Assembly: GCF_000019525.1 (NCBI RefSeq)
Contig: NC_010506.1
Coordinates: 3,348,001-3,412,000 of the forward strand
DNA length: 64,000 bases
Reading direction: 5' to 3'
Origin: Shewanella woodyi ATCC 51908
Lineage (GTDB): Bacteria; Pseudomonadota; Gammaproteobacteria; Enterobacterales; Shewanellaceae
Below, in pieces: positions 1-9,295 of this stretch (position 1 is the stretch's first letter; each line of letters starts with the position of its first letter). Below the pieces are notes generated by a model that was given only the letters and a program-made list of their open reading frames with translations, searched no databases and had not been told where the DNA came from. The translations under genes were made by a program, and so were the position numbers.

Positions 1-426
1 ATCAATAAGGTACTCACTGCTTGATTGTGGGCCATTGCCCGCTTGCATTTGAGCTTTAACTAAATCCACCAGTTCAAAATTAACTAAAAATTGATCAGGT
101 CCCATAGGTTTAACTGAGCCCATGACCACTGCCTCAGCAGCAACATTGGACCACTCTTTAGCCACAAACTGTGACACCTTGGCGATATTACGTTGGGGTA
201 AACCAAGCTCATCTATCGGGTTAAATGTACCACTGCGTGCCAAGTCAGACATCACAACATCGGAAATCTGCTGCGGCGCAGGTCCTTGTCCCTGCCAAAC
301 AAAAGGGATAACAGCGATAGGACGCGCAGCATCAACCCCTTCAGTGATCACAATATCTAATGCAGCCCTAGCTGGCATACTCATTACAACCAGCCCTAGC
401 AAGAGCCATTTCCCCAAAGTCTTCAT
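1..426 (-). CDS. tolB: TolB, periplasmic Tol-Pal protein (N-terminal part only)
   Basis: The reading frame begins with ATG at 426 and stays open to the window edge, giving 142 residues of a protein usually about 440 long, so it is cut by the window rather than broken. A signal peptide is visible ([21 protein letters not shown]), followed by the TolB N-terminal domain, with sequence such as [17 protein letters not shown] and [13 protein letters not shown]. TolB is a periplasmic protein that binds Pal and TolA and keeps the outer membrane attached during cell constriction. It follows tolA by 11 bases and is the last visible gene of ybgC-tolQ-tolR-tolA-tolB. The beta-propeller domain lies outside the window. 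Confidence 0.93.
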   Translation of the reverse strand, partial: MKTLGKWLLLGLVVMSMPARAALDIVITEGVDAARPIAVIPFVWQGQGPAPQQISDVVMSDLARSGTFNPIDELGLPQRNIAKVSQFVAKEWSNVAAEAVVMGSVKPMGPDQFLVNFELVDLVKAQMQAGNGPQSSSEYLID

Positions 427-437
427 AGGACTCCTTT

Positions 438-1373
438 TTAATTAAATTTAGGCCTGTAGATTATATTTAATTCTTTCAATTTGTCATAAACATCAGGTTC
501 ACTAGATACGGGTAATCGCTGAACCTTTTGTATTGCAGATTGAGTTGCGCGACACAAAACAGGATCTCCCTCCACAATTCGGCTAGATGTAACAAACCCA
601 TCTTTAGCAAGTCTTACCCAAACCGTGCAGCTCTTTCCACGCATGGACTCTTCTTGTTGAACATTTCGAGATATCGTAGCTACGATCATACTGGTATAGC
701 GACTTACCTCCGAAGTAACTTGTTTATTTCGGGTCTGTGAGAGTGACGCTTGTTCAGCTGCCAACGCATCTTGCATCATCTGCTCTTGCTGCCTGCGAGC
801 TTCCTCTTCAGCCTTACGTTTACGCTCAGCCTCTGCTTTGCGCTTACGCTCCTCCTCAGCCTTTTTAGCAGCAGCTTCTTCAGCTTTGCGTTTTTCTGCC
901 GCTTTTCTTGCCGCTTCTTCAGAGGCTTTACGCTCCTTCTCTTTCTGCTTACGATCAGCTTCCGCTTTTGCCGCTTTCTCTTTCTCTTGCTTCTGTTTTA
1001 ACTGTGCAGCCTTCGCAGCGTCAGCGGCATTTTTAGTTTCAACCTCTTTCTGTTTACGCTCTTGCTCAAGTTGCTTAATTCGAGCTTGCTCGCGCTCACG
1101 CTCTTTTCGTGCTTCACGTACCTGTCTATTTGCCTCATCTTGCCTGGCTTTCTCTTTACGCTCAGCTTCTTTTTTTTCAGCTTTTAAACGCTCAACATGT
1201 TGCGCAACCTTACTTTGATCGACAACAACCGCCTGAACAGCGGGGGCACTGGCTTGAACCTGAGGCTTAGGTTTTTCTGAAAAGTCGACACCCATGGCGA
1301 CAATAACTATCACGCCAATATGAATGCCAGCTGAAATAATTAAAGGAATTGTAATATCCGATCTCATCGCCAC
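438..1373 (-). CDS. tolA: TolA, inner-membrane-anchored energy transducer of Tol-Pal
   Basis: About 311 residues. One N-terminal membrane segment ([20 protein letters not shown]) is followed by a long Lys/Glu/Ala/Arg-rich helical domain (about residues 60-215) with repeated [11 protein letters not shown]-type units, then a compact C-terminal domain containing a [17 protein letters not shown] strand as in TolA domain III. TolA spans the periplasm and links the TolQR proton channel to TolB and Pal. The start is ambiguous because TTG 1376, GTG 1373 and ATG 1367 are in frame; GTG has the best spacing (6 bases) from a GAGGAG Shine-Dalgarno that lies within the end of tolR. The gene directly follows the tolR stop. 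Confidence 0.92.
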   Translation of the reverse strand: MAMRSDITIPLIISAGIHIGVIVIVAMGVDFSEKPKPQVQASAPAVQAVVVDQSKVAQHVERLKAEKKEAERKEKARQDEANRQVREARKEREREQARIKQLEQERKQKEVETKNAADAAKAAQLKQKQEKEKAAKAEADRKQKEKERKASEEAARKAAEKRKAEEAAAKKAEEERKRKAEAERKRKAEEEARRQQEQMMQDALAAEQASLSQTRNKQVTSEVSRYTSMIVATISRNVQQEESMRGKSCTVWVRLAKDGFVTSSRIVEGDPVLCRATQSAIQKVQRLPVSSEPDVYDKLKELNIIYRPKFN

Positions 1374-1376
1374 CAA

Positions 1377-1814
1377 TTACTCCTCAGGTGAATCAGTCAT
1401 CAAACCAACAGAAGGAACACCCGCGCCTTGCAATGTCACCATCAGTTGGATAACTTTCTCATAGGCGATACTTCTGTCAGCTTTTACAACCACAGGACGT
1501 TCAGGTTCTAACTGAACAATGGCCCCAACTCGTATCGCGATCTCTTCAAGATCTAATGTTTCACGTGAACTTGAACTGCCCACATCAAGAAAGTAATCAC
1601 CATCAGCATCAATAGACGCCACCACTGGTGGTTTACTGTCTGCGGCTAATGCTTCTGATGAAGCTTGTGGAAGATCAACCTTGACCCCTTGCGTTACAAT
1701 AGGTGCCGTTACCATAAAGATAATAAGCAGTACCAACATAACGTCGATATAGGGTACAACATTGATCTCAGCAACCGGACGCCGGCGTTTTCGCTGATAA
1801 CCCTGTTGCATCAT
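1377..1814 (-). CDS. tolR: TolR, ExbD/TolR-family proton-channel subunit
   Basis: 145 residues with the ExbD/TolR layout: a short basic cytoplasmic N-terminus (RKRRRP), one transmembrane helix (about residues 19-41, VVPYIDVMLVLLIIFMVTAP) carrying the conserved membrane aspartate D24 that takes part in proton conduction, and a periplasmic domain. It works with TolQ to energise TolA. Its ATG shares one base with the tolQ stop (TAATG), which indicates translational coupling. A second ATG immediately follows the first, so the true start could be one codon later. Confidence 0.95.
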   Translation of the reverse strand: MMQQGYQRKRRRPVAEINVVPYIDVMLVLLIIFMVTAPIVTQGVKVDLPQASSEALAADSKPPVVASIDADGDYFLDVGSSSSRETLDLEEIAIRVGAIVQLEPERPVVVKADRSIAYEKVIQLMVTLQGAGVPSVGLMTDSPEE

Positions 1815-2503
1815 TATGCTTCATCCTTTTCGCTGTAGGCTTGGCGGTGTAAAATACTTGAGAACTCCTCCATAAAGTTCGCATATGACATCTCAATCTT
1901 ATCCACTTGCGTCGAAAAGCGGTTATAGGCGATAACGGCAGGAATAGCTGCAAATAGACCCATTGCTGTCGCAATTAACGCCTCAGCAATACCGGGGGCA
2001 ACCATAGCTAACGTTGCATTTTCTACAGCACCTAAGGCGATAAATGAGTTCATGATCCCCCATACCGTCCCAAACAGACCAATATAAGGGCTTGTCGAGC
2101 CGATTGTAGCCAACAGAGGTAGATGAGTTTCTAATTTTTCCATCTCTCTAGAGAGTGAAACGCGCATCGCTCGGTAACTGCCATCCATAACAGCCTCAGG
2201 AACCTTATTATTCAACTTACTGAGTCTGGCATACTCTTTAAAACCTGAGTGAAATAGTGCTTCTAATCCCGCGTTACTATCTTGTCTTGCCGATAACTCT
2301 TTATAGAGTTTATTCAGATCTACACCTGACCAAAACTTATCTTCGAATTTAAGCGAGCTCTGTCTCGCCGCAGTCAATAACCGGCGACGCTGAATTATCA
2401 CAGCCCATGAAACCACTGAGAGAGCCAACAACGTCAGCATGACAAACTTAACTAATAAACTGGCCTGTAAAAATAATCCAATAAATGAAATATCAGCTTC
2501 CAC
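1814..2503 (-). CDS. tolQ: TolQ, MotA/TolQ/ExbB-family channel subunit
   Basis: 229 residues, the usual TolQ length. Three transmembrane segments are visible: about 14-37, 139-157 ([18 protein letters not shown]) and 166-193 ([20 protein letters not shown]), the last two being the conserved MotA/TolQ/ExbB pair. TolQ forms the inner-membrane proton channel with TolR and drives TolA during outer-membrane invagination. The start overlaps the end of ybgC by 11 bases and the stop overlaps tolR by one base, so it is part of a tightly coupled operon. Confidence 0.95.
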   Translation of the reverse strand: MEADISFIGLFLQASLLVKFVMLTLLALSVVSWAVIIQRRRLLTAARQSSLKFEDKFWSGVDLNKLYKELSARQDSNAGLEALFHSGFKEYARLSKLNNKVPEAVMDGSYRAMRVSLSREMEKLETHLPLLATIGSTSPYIGLFGTVWGIMNSFIALGAVENATLAMVAPGIAEALIATAMGLFAAIPAVIAYNRFSTQVDKIEMSYANFMEEFSSILHRQAYSEKDEA

Positions 2504-2891
2504 TTTTTAACTCCTGAACAATATTTTGGGGAATAGCTCTTGGTTTCATACGTGATAAGGTAATGCAAGCCACGTTAATCTTGCCTTCACAATACACGAC
2601 ACCTTGTTGATCAACTAAGCGTTGCTGGAATGTTAGCGACGCCCTCTTCATCTCTATGACAAGCGTTTCTACAAAAAGGTCCTGTTCAAAACGAGCTGCA
2701 CGGCAAAAGTCGAGTTCAGCGCGTTTGACAACAAATGCAATATCTTCTGCTAATAGCACAGTCTGCTTAACGCCAATCGCCTTCAACCACTCAGTGCGGG
2801 CACGTTCAAAAAAATTAAGATAATTTGAATGATAAACGACGCCACCAGCATCGGTATCTTCGTAATAGACAGAAATGGGCCAACGAAACAT
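2493..2891 (-). CDS. ybgC: YbgC, tol-pal-associated acyl-CoA thioesterase
   Basis: 132 residues with the single hot-dog fold of the 4-hydroxybenzoyl-CoA thioesterase family. The diagnostic active-site stretch [17 protein letters not shown] (about residues 9-25) contains the catalytic Asp, and [10 protein letters not shown] follows. YbgC hydrolyses acyl-CoA and acyl-ACP thioesters and is the usual first gene of tol-pal operons. It overlaps tolQ by 11 bases. A sigma-70-like promoter lies about 40-65 bases upstream. Confidence 0.94.
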   Translation of the reverse strand: MFRWPISVYYEDTDAGGVVYHSNYLNFFERARTEWLKAIGVKQTVLLAEDIAFVVKRAELDFCRAARFEQDLFVETLVIEMKRASLTFQQRLVDQQGVVYCEGKINVACITLSRMKPRAIPQNIVQELKSGS

Positions 2892-2928
2892 AGAATTCAG
2901 GTGCCAATCATTGAGATAAAAGAGGCCT

Positions 2929-2957
2929 ACTATACCTAGAGAGAGTGCAATTGTGAA
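2929..2957 (-). promoter_or_regulatory. Sigma-70 promoter of the ybgC-tol operon
   Basis: Read on the minus strand, TTCACA (-35, 2952-2957) and TATAGT (-10, 2929-2934) are separated by exactly 17 bases. Each hexamer matches consensus at five of six positions. It lies upstream of ybgC with no other gene in between, so it is the likely operon promoter. Confidence 0.6.
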
Positions 2958-3005
2958 TGCTTGCCAGCATCATGGGAACACTATTAAACATAAATATTTG
3001 TTCAT

Positions 3006-3030
3006 AAAAAAGAGGCGCTAATGCGCCTCT
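3006..3030 (-). terminator. Rho-independent terminator of the S9 peptidase gene
   Basis: Eight-base-pair perfect stem (AGAGGCGC/GCGCCTCT) with a four-base loop, followed on the minus strand by at least five T. It is about 30 bases beyond the peptidase stop and also isolates the tol operon promoter. Confidence 0.85.
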
Positions 3031-3060
3031 CTACAATCAATTAAACTTTTCACTTTAAGA

Positions 3061-5205
3061 TTAATTAATTTTTGCAGGGATAGCTAAACCAAAGCTTTCA
3101 AACAAAAAGGTATAAATATCGGCAAATTCATCAATCTTCATTGAAGTTGGCTTACCAGCTCCATGTCCAGCTTTTGATTCTATTCGCATAATAATGGGCT
3201 CTTCACCCTGCTGCTTCTCTTGCATCATGGCACCAAATTTAAAGCTATGCAGTGGCACAACGCGATCATCGTGATCTGCTGTCATTACCATAGTGGCCGG
3301 GTATTCACGTGCAGTGACATTATGGTAGGGCGAGTATGCTAACAGTGCAGGAAACTGCTCAGCCACATCCGCACTGCCGTATTCACTGGCCCAAGCCCAT
3401 CCGATGGTGAACTTATGGAATCGCAACATGTCCAGTACACCAACAGCAGGCAGCACAGCTGCAAACAGTTCAGGTCTCTGAGTCAAAACCGCCCCCATAA
3501 GCAAGCCACCATTACTACGACCATAAGCACCAAGCTTACTGGTATTAGTATAGTTTTCACTAATTAGGTACTCTGCAGCCGCGTAATAATCATCAAACAC
3601 ATTTTGCTTCTTATCTAACATTCCTGCCTGATGCCAGCTCTCTCCGTATTCAGCTCCACCTCTTAGGTTTGGTACCGCATAGATGCCACCAAGATCCATC
3701 CAAGCGATATTAGCAGGGCTAAACTTAGGCGTTAACGAGATAGCAAAACCACCATAGGCATAAAGAAGTGTCGGATTAGCACCATCTTTCTTTAATCCTT
3801 TTTTATAAGAGAGCATCATAGGTACGCGCGTACCATCTTTACTCTTATAAAATACCTGTTCAGATACATAATCATCTGGATTAAAAGAGATCTTCGGCTC
3901 TACAAACAAGCTTGATTCACCTGTTTTAAAATCAAATTTATAGGTAGTTTTAGGTTGAATATAGCTATTAAAGACGTAGTAAAAATAGTCTTTGCTGCGC
4001 TTACCATAGGGACCAGCAACTTTGCCTTTACCAGGAAGTGCAACATCTTGTCTCAAATCACCATTCATGCTGAAAATAGATAGCTTTCCAAGCACGTCGT
4101 GAAGGTAACTCACGACTAGATGGTCATTAACAATGGCAATACTGCTAATAGGATCCTTACTCTCAGGAATGATGGTTTTCCAGTTTTGTTTATCACTGTT
4201 ATTGACATCGACAGCGATCACCCTACCGTTAGGTGCATCCAGATCAGTTTTAAAGTAAAAAACGGACTTATCATTCCCTAAGAAAAGATACTCAGCTTCC
4301 AAGTCAATAATCAATTCAACTACATCTGAATCTTGTTCTAGTGACTTGTAGAAGAAGCGGTTACGACTATCAGTACCTTGTGAGATAGACAGTAGAAGGT
4401 AATCTCCTTTCTCTGACACTCCAATACCAAAACCCCAATCCTTATTTTGTGGACGTTCATACACTAAAACATCCTGACTCTGCTCAGTTCCTATCTTGTG
4501 ATAATAAACTTTCTGATTAAAGTTCACATCAGCAAGTAAATTTCCGCCAGCAGGTGCGTCATAACGTGCGTAGAAAACACCTTCATTATTATGATCCCAA
4601 ACGGCACTAGAGAACTTAATCCACTTAAGCTCATCTTTTAATTTAGCGCCAGTTTCAACATCAACAAACTGCCATTGCTGCCAATCAGAACCGGAATTTG
4701 ATGTGCCGTAGGCTAATGTCTTGCCGTCACCACTCACTGAGACACTTGATAGTGCAACCGTACCATCTGTTGATAAAGTATTTGGGTCTAAAACAACCTT
4801 CTCTGTACCCTGCTCATTTTTTACAAATAGAACAGATTGCGCCTGCAAACCATCATTACGGTAAAAAAAGGTATTATCTCCGTGCTCAAATGGCGCAGAG
4901 ATTTTCTCATAGTTCCACAGCTGCGTAATTCGTTCGACAACTGCACTCTTATTTTTAATGCCCGATAAATATTCTTGTCCTGATAACTGCTGCGCCTTAA
5001 CCCACTTTTTGGTCTCTTTAGACTCGACTTCTAAGAAACGATATGGATCAGCAACTTCCACACCGTGAATTGTCTCAACGGTATTCCCAGCCAACGCTAC
5101 AGAAGAGGAGTCCTCTTTTACAGTTTGTGTTTGGCAACCCATCACTAATGCAGTAAACCCTGCCACTAACAGGTGCTGCTTAGCCAATATAGATTTCAAT
5201 TCCAT
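3061..5205 (-). CDS. Prolyl oligopeptidase family (S9A) serine peptidase, lipoprotein
   Basis: 714 residues. The N-terminus is a lipoprotein signal (basic start, hydrophobic stretch, lipobox LVMGC, then a Gln/Thr/Ser-rich linker), so the enzyme is probably periplasmic and membrane-anchored. The N-terminal half is the seven-bladed propeller gate that limits substrates to short peptides. The C-terminal alpha/beta-hydrolase domain carries the nucleophile motif GRSNGG (Ser near residue 564), the Asp region TADHDDRV and the His region KAGHGAGKPT. WHQAGMLDKKQNVFDDYY is typical of S9A. Expected to cleave proline-containing oligopeptides. It is transcribed alone, with a strong terminator behind it and GGTGGAAGG as ribosome-binding site. 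Confidence 0.9.
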   Translation of the reverse strand: MELKSILAKQHLLVAGFTALVMGCQTQTVKEDSSSVALAGNTVETIHGVEVADPYRFLEVESKETKKWVKAQQLSGQEYLSGIKNKSAVVERITQLWNYEKISAPFEHGDNTFFYRNDGLQAQSVLFVKNEQGTEKVVLDPNTLSTDGTVALSSVSVSGDGKTLAYGTSNSGSDWQQWQFVDVETGAKLKDELKWIKFSSAVWDHNNEGVFYARYDAPAGGNLLADVNFNQKVYYHKIGTEQSQDVLVYERPQNKDWGFGIGVSEKGDYLLLSISQGTDSRNRFFYKSLEQDSDVVELIIDLEAEYLFLGNDKSVFYFKTDLDAPNGRVIAVDVNNSDKQNWKTIIPESKDPISSIAIVNDHLVVSYLHDVLGKLSIFSMNGDLRQDVALPGKGKVAGPYGKRSKDYFYYVFNSYIQPKTTYKFDFKTGESSLFVEPKISFNPDDYVSEQVFYKSKDGTRVPMMLSYKKGLKKDGANPTLLYAYGGFAISLTPKFSPANIAWMDLGGIYAVPNLRGGAEYGESWHQAGMLDKKQNVFDDYYAAAEYLISENYTNTSKLGAYGRSNGGLLMGAVLTQRPELFAAVLPAVGVLDMLRFHKFTIGWAWASEYGSADVAEQFPALLAYSPYHNVTAREYPATMVMTADHDDRVVPLHSFKFGAMMQEKQQGEEPIIMRIESKAGHGAGKPTSMKIDEFADIYTFLFESFGLAIPAKIN

Positions 5206-5504
5206 CCTTCCACCCTACTGCCATTGTAAACATTTAGTTATATTTATTATTTAGAGGTAAACCCCTGTACTTAATTGATCTTTTCGCAGCTACTATACAA
5301 TCAAATAAAAACATGGCAATAAAAGAAAGTAAAAGCCCACACAAGGAGACACTGGCTAAGATTAATATATCTGTAACATAACAAAGCATCACATTATGCA
5401 AAAAATCTGCTTACTCAAGCACAAAGAGCCACTACAAGTGAATTACCCAACCTAGATCACACTATTGATGATTAGATAAACTAATGAATAAAGGCAATTT
5501 TTCT

Positions 5505-5709
5505 CGCTTGCCGACAGCGCCGGCTATGCCTACAATTCGTCTCGTTTTCAGGAAGTGTCTGCTAGGCAGATATGGAAACAAGAACTCTTAATTCCCGTGT
5601 CTAACACGTGAGTTTAATCCCTGGTTCTTAAGCTTGACTTCCTTCCTTCAATTTGTTGATTGCAATTTATTTTTTGCGGCCCGCTTAAGGAATTAAGCGG
5701 GCTTTTTTT
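5505..5709 (+). ncRNA. Candidate structured small RNA ending in an orphan terminator
   Basis: In the 530-base gene-free stretch upstream of the S9 peptidase gene, the plus strand holds two nested stem-loops and a strong terminator with no reading frame to terminate. Stem 1: GTTTTC 5544-5549 with GGAAAC 5574-5579, enclosing TCTGC/GCAGA. Stem 2: AAGAAC 5580-5585 with GTTCTT 5624-5629, enclosing ACTC/GAGT and CGTGT/ACACG. A pyrimidine-rich single-stranded stretch (about 5635-5675) leads into the terminator. I do not recognise it as 6S, Spot 42, GcvB, RprA or GlmZ. The 5' end is a guess; no convincing promoter was seen. Confidence 0.4.
5679..5709 (+). terminator. Strong plus-strand intrinsic terminator without an upstream CDS
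   Basis: Nine-base-pair GC-rich stem (GCCCGCTTA/TAAGCGGGC, 5679-5687 and 5694-5702), six-base loop, then seven T (5703-5709). On the minus strand the hairpin is followed by GCGGCCGC-type sequence and not by T, so it acts in the plus direction. Confidence 0.8.
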
Positions 5710-5737
5710 ATCTAAATTTCCAGTATTTCTCTTTTCC

Positions 5738-6351
5738 AGTAAAGAATCCACCTTCTGAAGAAGGTGGCTTTGTATTAGCCCCCTAAAAGGGGGCGTTATC
5801 TACTTCAAATCTAATTGCGGCTGCTCCTGTTTTTCAACCTTTTCTTGATGCCTTACATATCTTCGAATCACTTCCTCATTAATCCCCACTGTGTCAACAA
5901 AGTAACCTCTTTGCCAAAAGTGATTTCCCCATAGCTTATTTTTCCGAAGATACGGATACTTGCTAAACATTTTCAAAGCAATTTTACCTTTTAAAGCACC
6001 CATCAACTTTGAAATCGATAGCTTCGGAGGAACTTTGATAACCAGATGTACATGGTCTATTTGTACATTCAACTCTACAACCACACACCCTAACTGCTCA
6101 CTATAGACATGAATACATCGGTAAACATCTTTTCCTAACTTATTCTTTAAAATCCTAAACCTATACTTAGGTGTCCAAACTATGTGATATTGACATCGCC
6201 AATACACATGCGATGCTTTCTCATATCTACTCATGTTTTTTATCCTCTATTACTTCGCTAAAAGTTAGAGTTCAATTAACATGAGTAGATATTCAGGCAA
6301 AGCCTAATTGATGATAACCACCTACTGAAGTAGGTGGTTTAGGGCTGAAAA
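5738..6351 (-). mobile_element. IS200-like insertion sequence, copy 1 (614 bp)
   Basis: A 614-base block repeated almost exactly at 24082-24695 and 62161-62774. It carries only tnpA, with no tnpB or iscB. Each end has a 20-base subterminal palindrome, at 5748-5767 (CCACCTTCTGAAGAAGGTGG) and 6318-6337 (CCACCTACTGAAGTAGGTGG), the hairpins expected for IS200/IS605 single-strand transposition. There are no terminal inverted repeats and no target duplication, as in this family. The tnpA-start end abuts the T-tract of the motY terminator. Ends are set by the limits of identity between copies and could be off by a few bases, because the retained target bases may be included. Confidence 0.88.
5800..6234 (-). 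CDS. tnpA: IS200-family Y1 HUH transposase TnpA, copy 1
   Basis: 144 residues, normal length. The HUH metal-binding motif is H61-V-H63 (QIDHVHLVIKVPP) and the catalytic tyrosine is Y126 in IRRYVRHQ, matching the YxxxQ arrangement of Y1 transposases. WTPKYRFRIL and KLMGALKGKIALKMF are family-typical. It nicks and joins single-stranded element ends at subterminal hairpins. The reading frame is intact and differs from copy 2 only by R128 in place of K128, so it may be active. Confidence 0.93.
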   Translation of the reverse strand: MSRYEKASHVYWRCQYHIVWTPKYRFRILKNKLGKDVYRCIHVYSEQLGCVVVELNVQIDHVHLVIKVPPKLSISKLMGALKGKIALKMFSKYPYLRKNKLWGNHFWQRGYFVDTVGINEEVIRRYVRHQEKVEKQEQPQLDLK

Positions 6352-6378
6352 CAAAAAGCCCCACATAAATGCAGGGCT
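6352..6378 (-). terminator. motY terminator abutting IS200-like copy 1
   Basis: On the minus strand AGCCC and GGGCT enclose a 12-base loop and are followed by TTTTTG. The insertion sequence begins directly after this T-tract (TTTTC-AGCCC). It is about 30 bases beyond the motY stop. Confidence 0.7.
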
Positions 6379-6408
6379 CATCGACACTTAGCAATGTATT
6401 AAGTCTAG

Positions 6409-7278
6409 CTACATAGGCTTAGTTATCCGAATGACAACACGTCTGTTTCTTGCTCGCTCATCGATAGTCGCATTTGACGCCACATGGTGCCGCTCACCAT
6501 GTCCAACTGTGTGGATCCGCTCCTGAGTTATGCCTGCTGAGATAAAGAACTCTTTCACCGAGTCAGCTCGCTCTTCAGATATCTTCTGATTGATAGAGCG
6601 TCCGCCATAACTGTCGGTATAGGCATCAATAAGTACCAGTTCAACCTCTGGATCATAGGAGAGATACTCCTGGACTTTGGCTATCTGCGCCTTTGCGTAT
6701 CGCGTCAGCTCTTTGCCTCCAAACTCATAAGTCAGCACAGTAAAGGCGATATCATCGAAGCTATATGGTAGTAGGCTCGCTAAACAGGACTTAAACTCAC
6801 TGTATTTACGATTAAAGTTAACTGCCGATAAGCCCACAGCAATTTTATTACTTTGATTATACCAGTCAGCGTAATAGAAGGTTGGCTGCATACCCTGTTC
6901 AAGCTCAGATAACATCGACCAAGCTGCATTGCGGGGAACTTCACCGCTAAAGTATTTTTGATAAGTCAGCTCTGTGATCTCTTTAGAGATAACACCGGGC
7001 CTCCATGCTGGCGCAAGGCTCATCAATTTAGCTTGAGTCACCTGATCTGGTTTCACCCACATATCTAAACTGAAGTTGAGATTATGATCTTTACCCGCAG
7101 TGCTGGTGAATACTGCTTTTCCGTATGCAGGAATATCATGCTCAAGACGACACATTATCGGCGTGTTGCCACTTAACTTCCACTCAGACTGATCCAAAGA
7201 GGCAACATAGTGGCGTAATTCCGCACTCCCAGTCAGAGGCAGAAATAACGTTAACGCCAGTAATACTCTTAGCCACAT
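6409..7278 (-). CDS. motY: MotY, T-ring protein of the sodium-driven polar flagellar motor
   Basis: 289 residues with a cleavable signal peptide (about 1-19, ending TGSA). The N-terminal MotY domain has the typical segments CRLEHDIPAYGKAVF, PAWRPGV, PTFYYADWYNQSNKIAVGL and LPYSFDDIAFTVL. The C-terminal OmpA/peptidoglycan-binding domain has DAYTDSYGGRSINQKISEER and GHGERHHVASN. In Vibrio and Shewanella, MotY forms the periplasmic T ring with MotX and anchors PomA/PomB stators around the polar flagellum. It is divergent from rnt and ends in its own terminator, now abutted by an IS200-like element. Confidence 0.88.
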   Translation of the reverse strand: MWLRVLLALTLFLPLTGSAELRHYVASLDQSEWKLSGNTPIMCRLEHDIPAYGKAVFTSTAGKDHNLNFSLDMWVKPDQVTQAKLMSLAPAWRPGVISKEITELTYQKYFSGEVPRNAAWSMLSELEQGMQPTFYYADWYNQSNKIAVGLSAVNFNRKYSEFKSCLASLLPYSFDDIAFTVLTYEFGGKELTRYAKAQIAKVQEYLSYDPEVELVLIDAYTDSYGGRSINQKISEERADSVKEFFISAGITQERIHTVGHGERHHVASNATIDERARNRRVVIRITKPM

Positions 7279-7419
7279 ACAAAGTACTCTTATTTATTCT
7301 ATTACTTTAAGCTATCGGCACACTTTTACATACCTTTAGCTTATAAAGTAACCATTCAAACATGACAGCACTAACCTCTTATCGCATAATAGCGACCTGC
7401 TAACTATTTGGATATGTTA

Positions 7420-8082
7420 ATGAGCGATATTTGCGACGCCAATAAATTAAGTCACCGTTTTCGAGGCTACTTCCCCGTTGTCATAGATGTTGAAACAGCG
7501 GGCTTCAATGCCCAAACAGATGCGTTGCTAGAGATCGCAGTCACCATGCTCAAAATGGATGATGAAGGTATCCTAAGTTTAGACAAAACTTTGCATTTTC
7601 ACATTGAACCTTTCGAAGGTGCTAACCTTGAACCAGAAGCTCTGGCTTTTACAGGGATAGATCCAACTAACCCTTTACGCGGCGCTGTCAGTGAAAAAGA
7701 AGCATTTCTTGAGATCTTTAAAGAGGTCAAAAAGGCTCAAAAGGCAGCCGGTTGCCATCGAAGCATTATTGTTGCCCATAATGCAGCTTTTGATCATGGT
7801 TTTGTCTCCCAGGCCATTGAGCGATGTGCGCTAAAGCGAACCCCTTTCCACCCTTTTGCCACCTTTGATACCGCAGCCCTCTCTGGACTAGCCTTAGGTC
7901 ATACTGTTCTAGCGAAAGCTTGTGCTATTGCAGGGATCCCCTTTGATAACAGCGAGGCGCATTCAGCACTTTATGACACAGAGCGTACAGCTGAACTATT
8001 CTGTTTGATTGTAAACCGCTGGAAAGCATTAGGTGGATGGCCAATAGCCATAGATGAGGAGAGTAAAGAGGAGCAGGAGTAG
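7420..8082 (+). CDS. rnt: Ribonuclease T, DEDD 3'-exoribonuclease
   Basis: About 221 residues. The DEDD-h motifs are all present: VIDVETAGF (Exo I), [10 protein letters not shown] (Exo II) and [15 protein letters not shown] (Exo III). [17 protein letters not shown] and LPFHPF-like sequence are typical of RNase T rather than other DEDD enzymes. It trims the 3' ends of tRNA, 5S and 23S rRNA and works as a dimer. In-frame TTG 7408, ATG 7414 and ATG 7420 are possible starts; 7420 ([10 protein letters not shown]) fits the family best and has GGA about 7 bases upstream. Divergent from motY. Confidence 0.93.
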   Translation: MSDICDANKLSHRFRGYFPVVIDVETAGFNAQTDALLEIAVTMLKMDDEGILSLDKTLHFHIEPFEGANLEPEALAFTGIDPTNPLRGAVSEKEAFLEIFKEVKKAQKAAGCHRSIIVAHNAAFDHGFVSQAIERCALKRTPFHPFATFDTAALSGLALGHTVLAKACAIAGIPFDNSEAHSALYDTERTAELFCLIVNRWKALGGWPIAIDEESKEEQE

Positions 8083-8125
8083 CTGGGTTAATCAACCAGA
8101 TATCAACAGATTTAGACAAAGTCTT

Positions 8126-8157
8126 AATGTGGCAAAAAACCTCTTTTGCCACATTTT
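8126..8157 (+). terminator. Terminator between rnt and the DUF3137 gene
   Basis: Twelve-base-pair stem AATGTGGCAAAA/TTTTGCCACATT with a six-base loop between two convergent genes. The arms end in A and T runs, so it could work in both directions; the plus-strand read (rnt) ends in TTTTC. Confidence 0.65.
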
Positions 8158-8166
8158 CAAACTATA

Positions 8167-9180
8167 TTACAGTCCTGTCTTTGCGTCTAAATTCAGTGCA
8201 TCGATAAAAGAAAATATTTCAGTTAACTCTTTAAAAAGCTGCTCAATATCCCCTCTAAAGCTTAATGGCTTACTAATATCTAACTGAGGCTCAAAGTAAT
8301 TATGTTTACTCGACAGCTTAATAAGAAGTTTCTGATCATTAAAGGAAGCCTCAAGCCCTGCTCGATAAAATTGAGCCAAAGAGAGAAAACGTTCCATGGC
8401 CGCAGTATTTAATAGATATCTTGCTTCGACTTGGTCACTGCTGTAAACCTCAAAATGTTGTTCAAAAGCAACATCTTCAAGTTTGACTCGTGAAAGTTTG
8501 CTCATGAAGTCTGTTAAACGATTAGCAAAAAAGCCTTTATCTTGACTAATCACCGTCGTTCCAGAGAAACGTTTAGGGATAGAAAACTCAACTAATATGC
8601 CATCAAAAATGGTTTTATATTGCTTTTTATTGTCTTTGTATCCGTCAGATTCCTCTAACACAACTTCGCGAAGCACAAAGGGCACATCTTTATATGTCCC
8701 TTTAAAACTATCGTCGAAATGGCTTCGATCATAATCGGGTAAAATACCATAACTTTTATAAGTATCCAGCTCAGGTAGCTGGGAAGGGTTTAGCTCAAAA
8801 CTCTTACCAAAATATCCAATTACAATAGGGTAAATATCACGGAAGATGTTACCCCTTAATTTAGAGGCTTCACCATTGGCCCATATATTAATAATAGCAA
8901 CACAGACCATGACAAAAATGGCCGCCACTAAACCAGTAAAGAACAATCCACCATCATCTAATATGGCTAGAGCATAAAAACAAAATGCAAATGAAGCAAA
9001 AAAAATGGCCATGCCTAAATAGGTCAGAGGTTGACTCACCTTCCTCCGTTTAGTCTGCTTTGCCACTGCAGAGAGCCGCTCTAACTCATAGCTTTGACAC
9101 TTAGGCGCAATATATTTTTTATAATAGTCAGTAAAGGGAAGTTTATCCTCTTCAGGGATAGTAAACTCCATTGGGTTCAT
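8167..9180 (-). CDS. DUF3137-type inner-membrane protein, function unknown
   Basis: 337 residues. A charged N-terminal region with TDYYKKYIAPKC (family-typical opening) is followed by two transmembrane helices at about 53-75 and 80-103, then a roughly 230-residue cytoplasmic domain with no motif I recognise (DYDRSHFDDSFKGTYKDVPF, LLEVVLEESDGY-like sequence). I assign it to DUF3137 from overall appearance; there is no known reaction. It is a single gene converging on rnt and upstream of nothing it obviously works with. Membrane topology is the only firm statement. Confidence 0.7.
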   Translation of the reverse strand: MNPMEFTIPEEDKLPFTDYYKKYIAPKCQSYELERLSAVAKQTKRRKVSQPLTYLGMAIFFASFAFCFYALAILDDGGLFFTGLVAAIFVMVCVAIINIWANGEASKLRGNIFRDIYPIVIGYFGKSFELNPSQLPELDTYKSYGILPDYDRSHFDDSFKGTYKDVPFVLREVVLEESDGYKDNKKQYKTIFDGILVEFSIPKRFSGTTVISQDKGFFANRLTDFMSKLSRVKLEDVAFEQHFEVYSSDQVEARYLLNTAAMERFLSLAQFYRAGLEASFNDQKLLIKLSSKHNYFEPQLDISKPLSFRGDIEQLFKELTEIFSFIDALNLDAKTGL

Positions 9181-9241
9181 GTTCGTTCCTTGTTTAATAT
9201 CAAATGAGACCGCTTATAATACTAAATCAAAAAACAGAAAC

Positions 9242-9268
9242 AAAAAAGCTGCGATAAACGCAGCTTTT
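9242..9268 (-). terminator. Terminator of the peroxiredoxin gene
   Basis: Ten-base-pair stem AAAAGCTGCG/CGCAGCTTTT with a five-base loop; the minus-strand read continues into TTTTTTG. It is 28 bases after the peroxiredoxin stop. Confidence 0.8.
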
Positions 9269-9295
9269 AGTGATCACAGCTAATGAATCTATAAT

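Noticed and set aside
750..1218. Long plus-strand frames opposite tolA
   Set aside because: Shadows created by the low-complexity Lys/Glu/Ala coding sequence of tolA.
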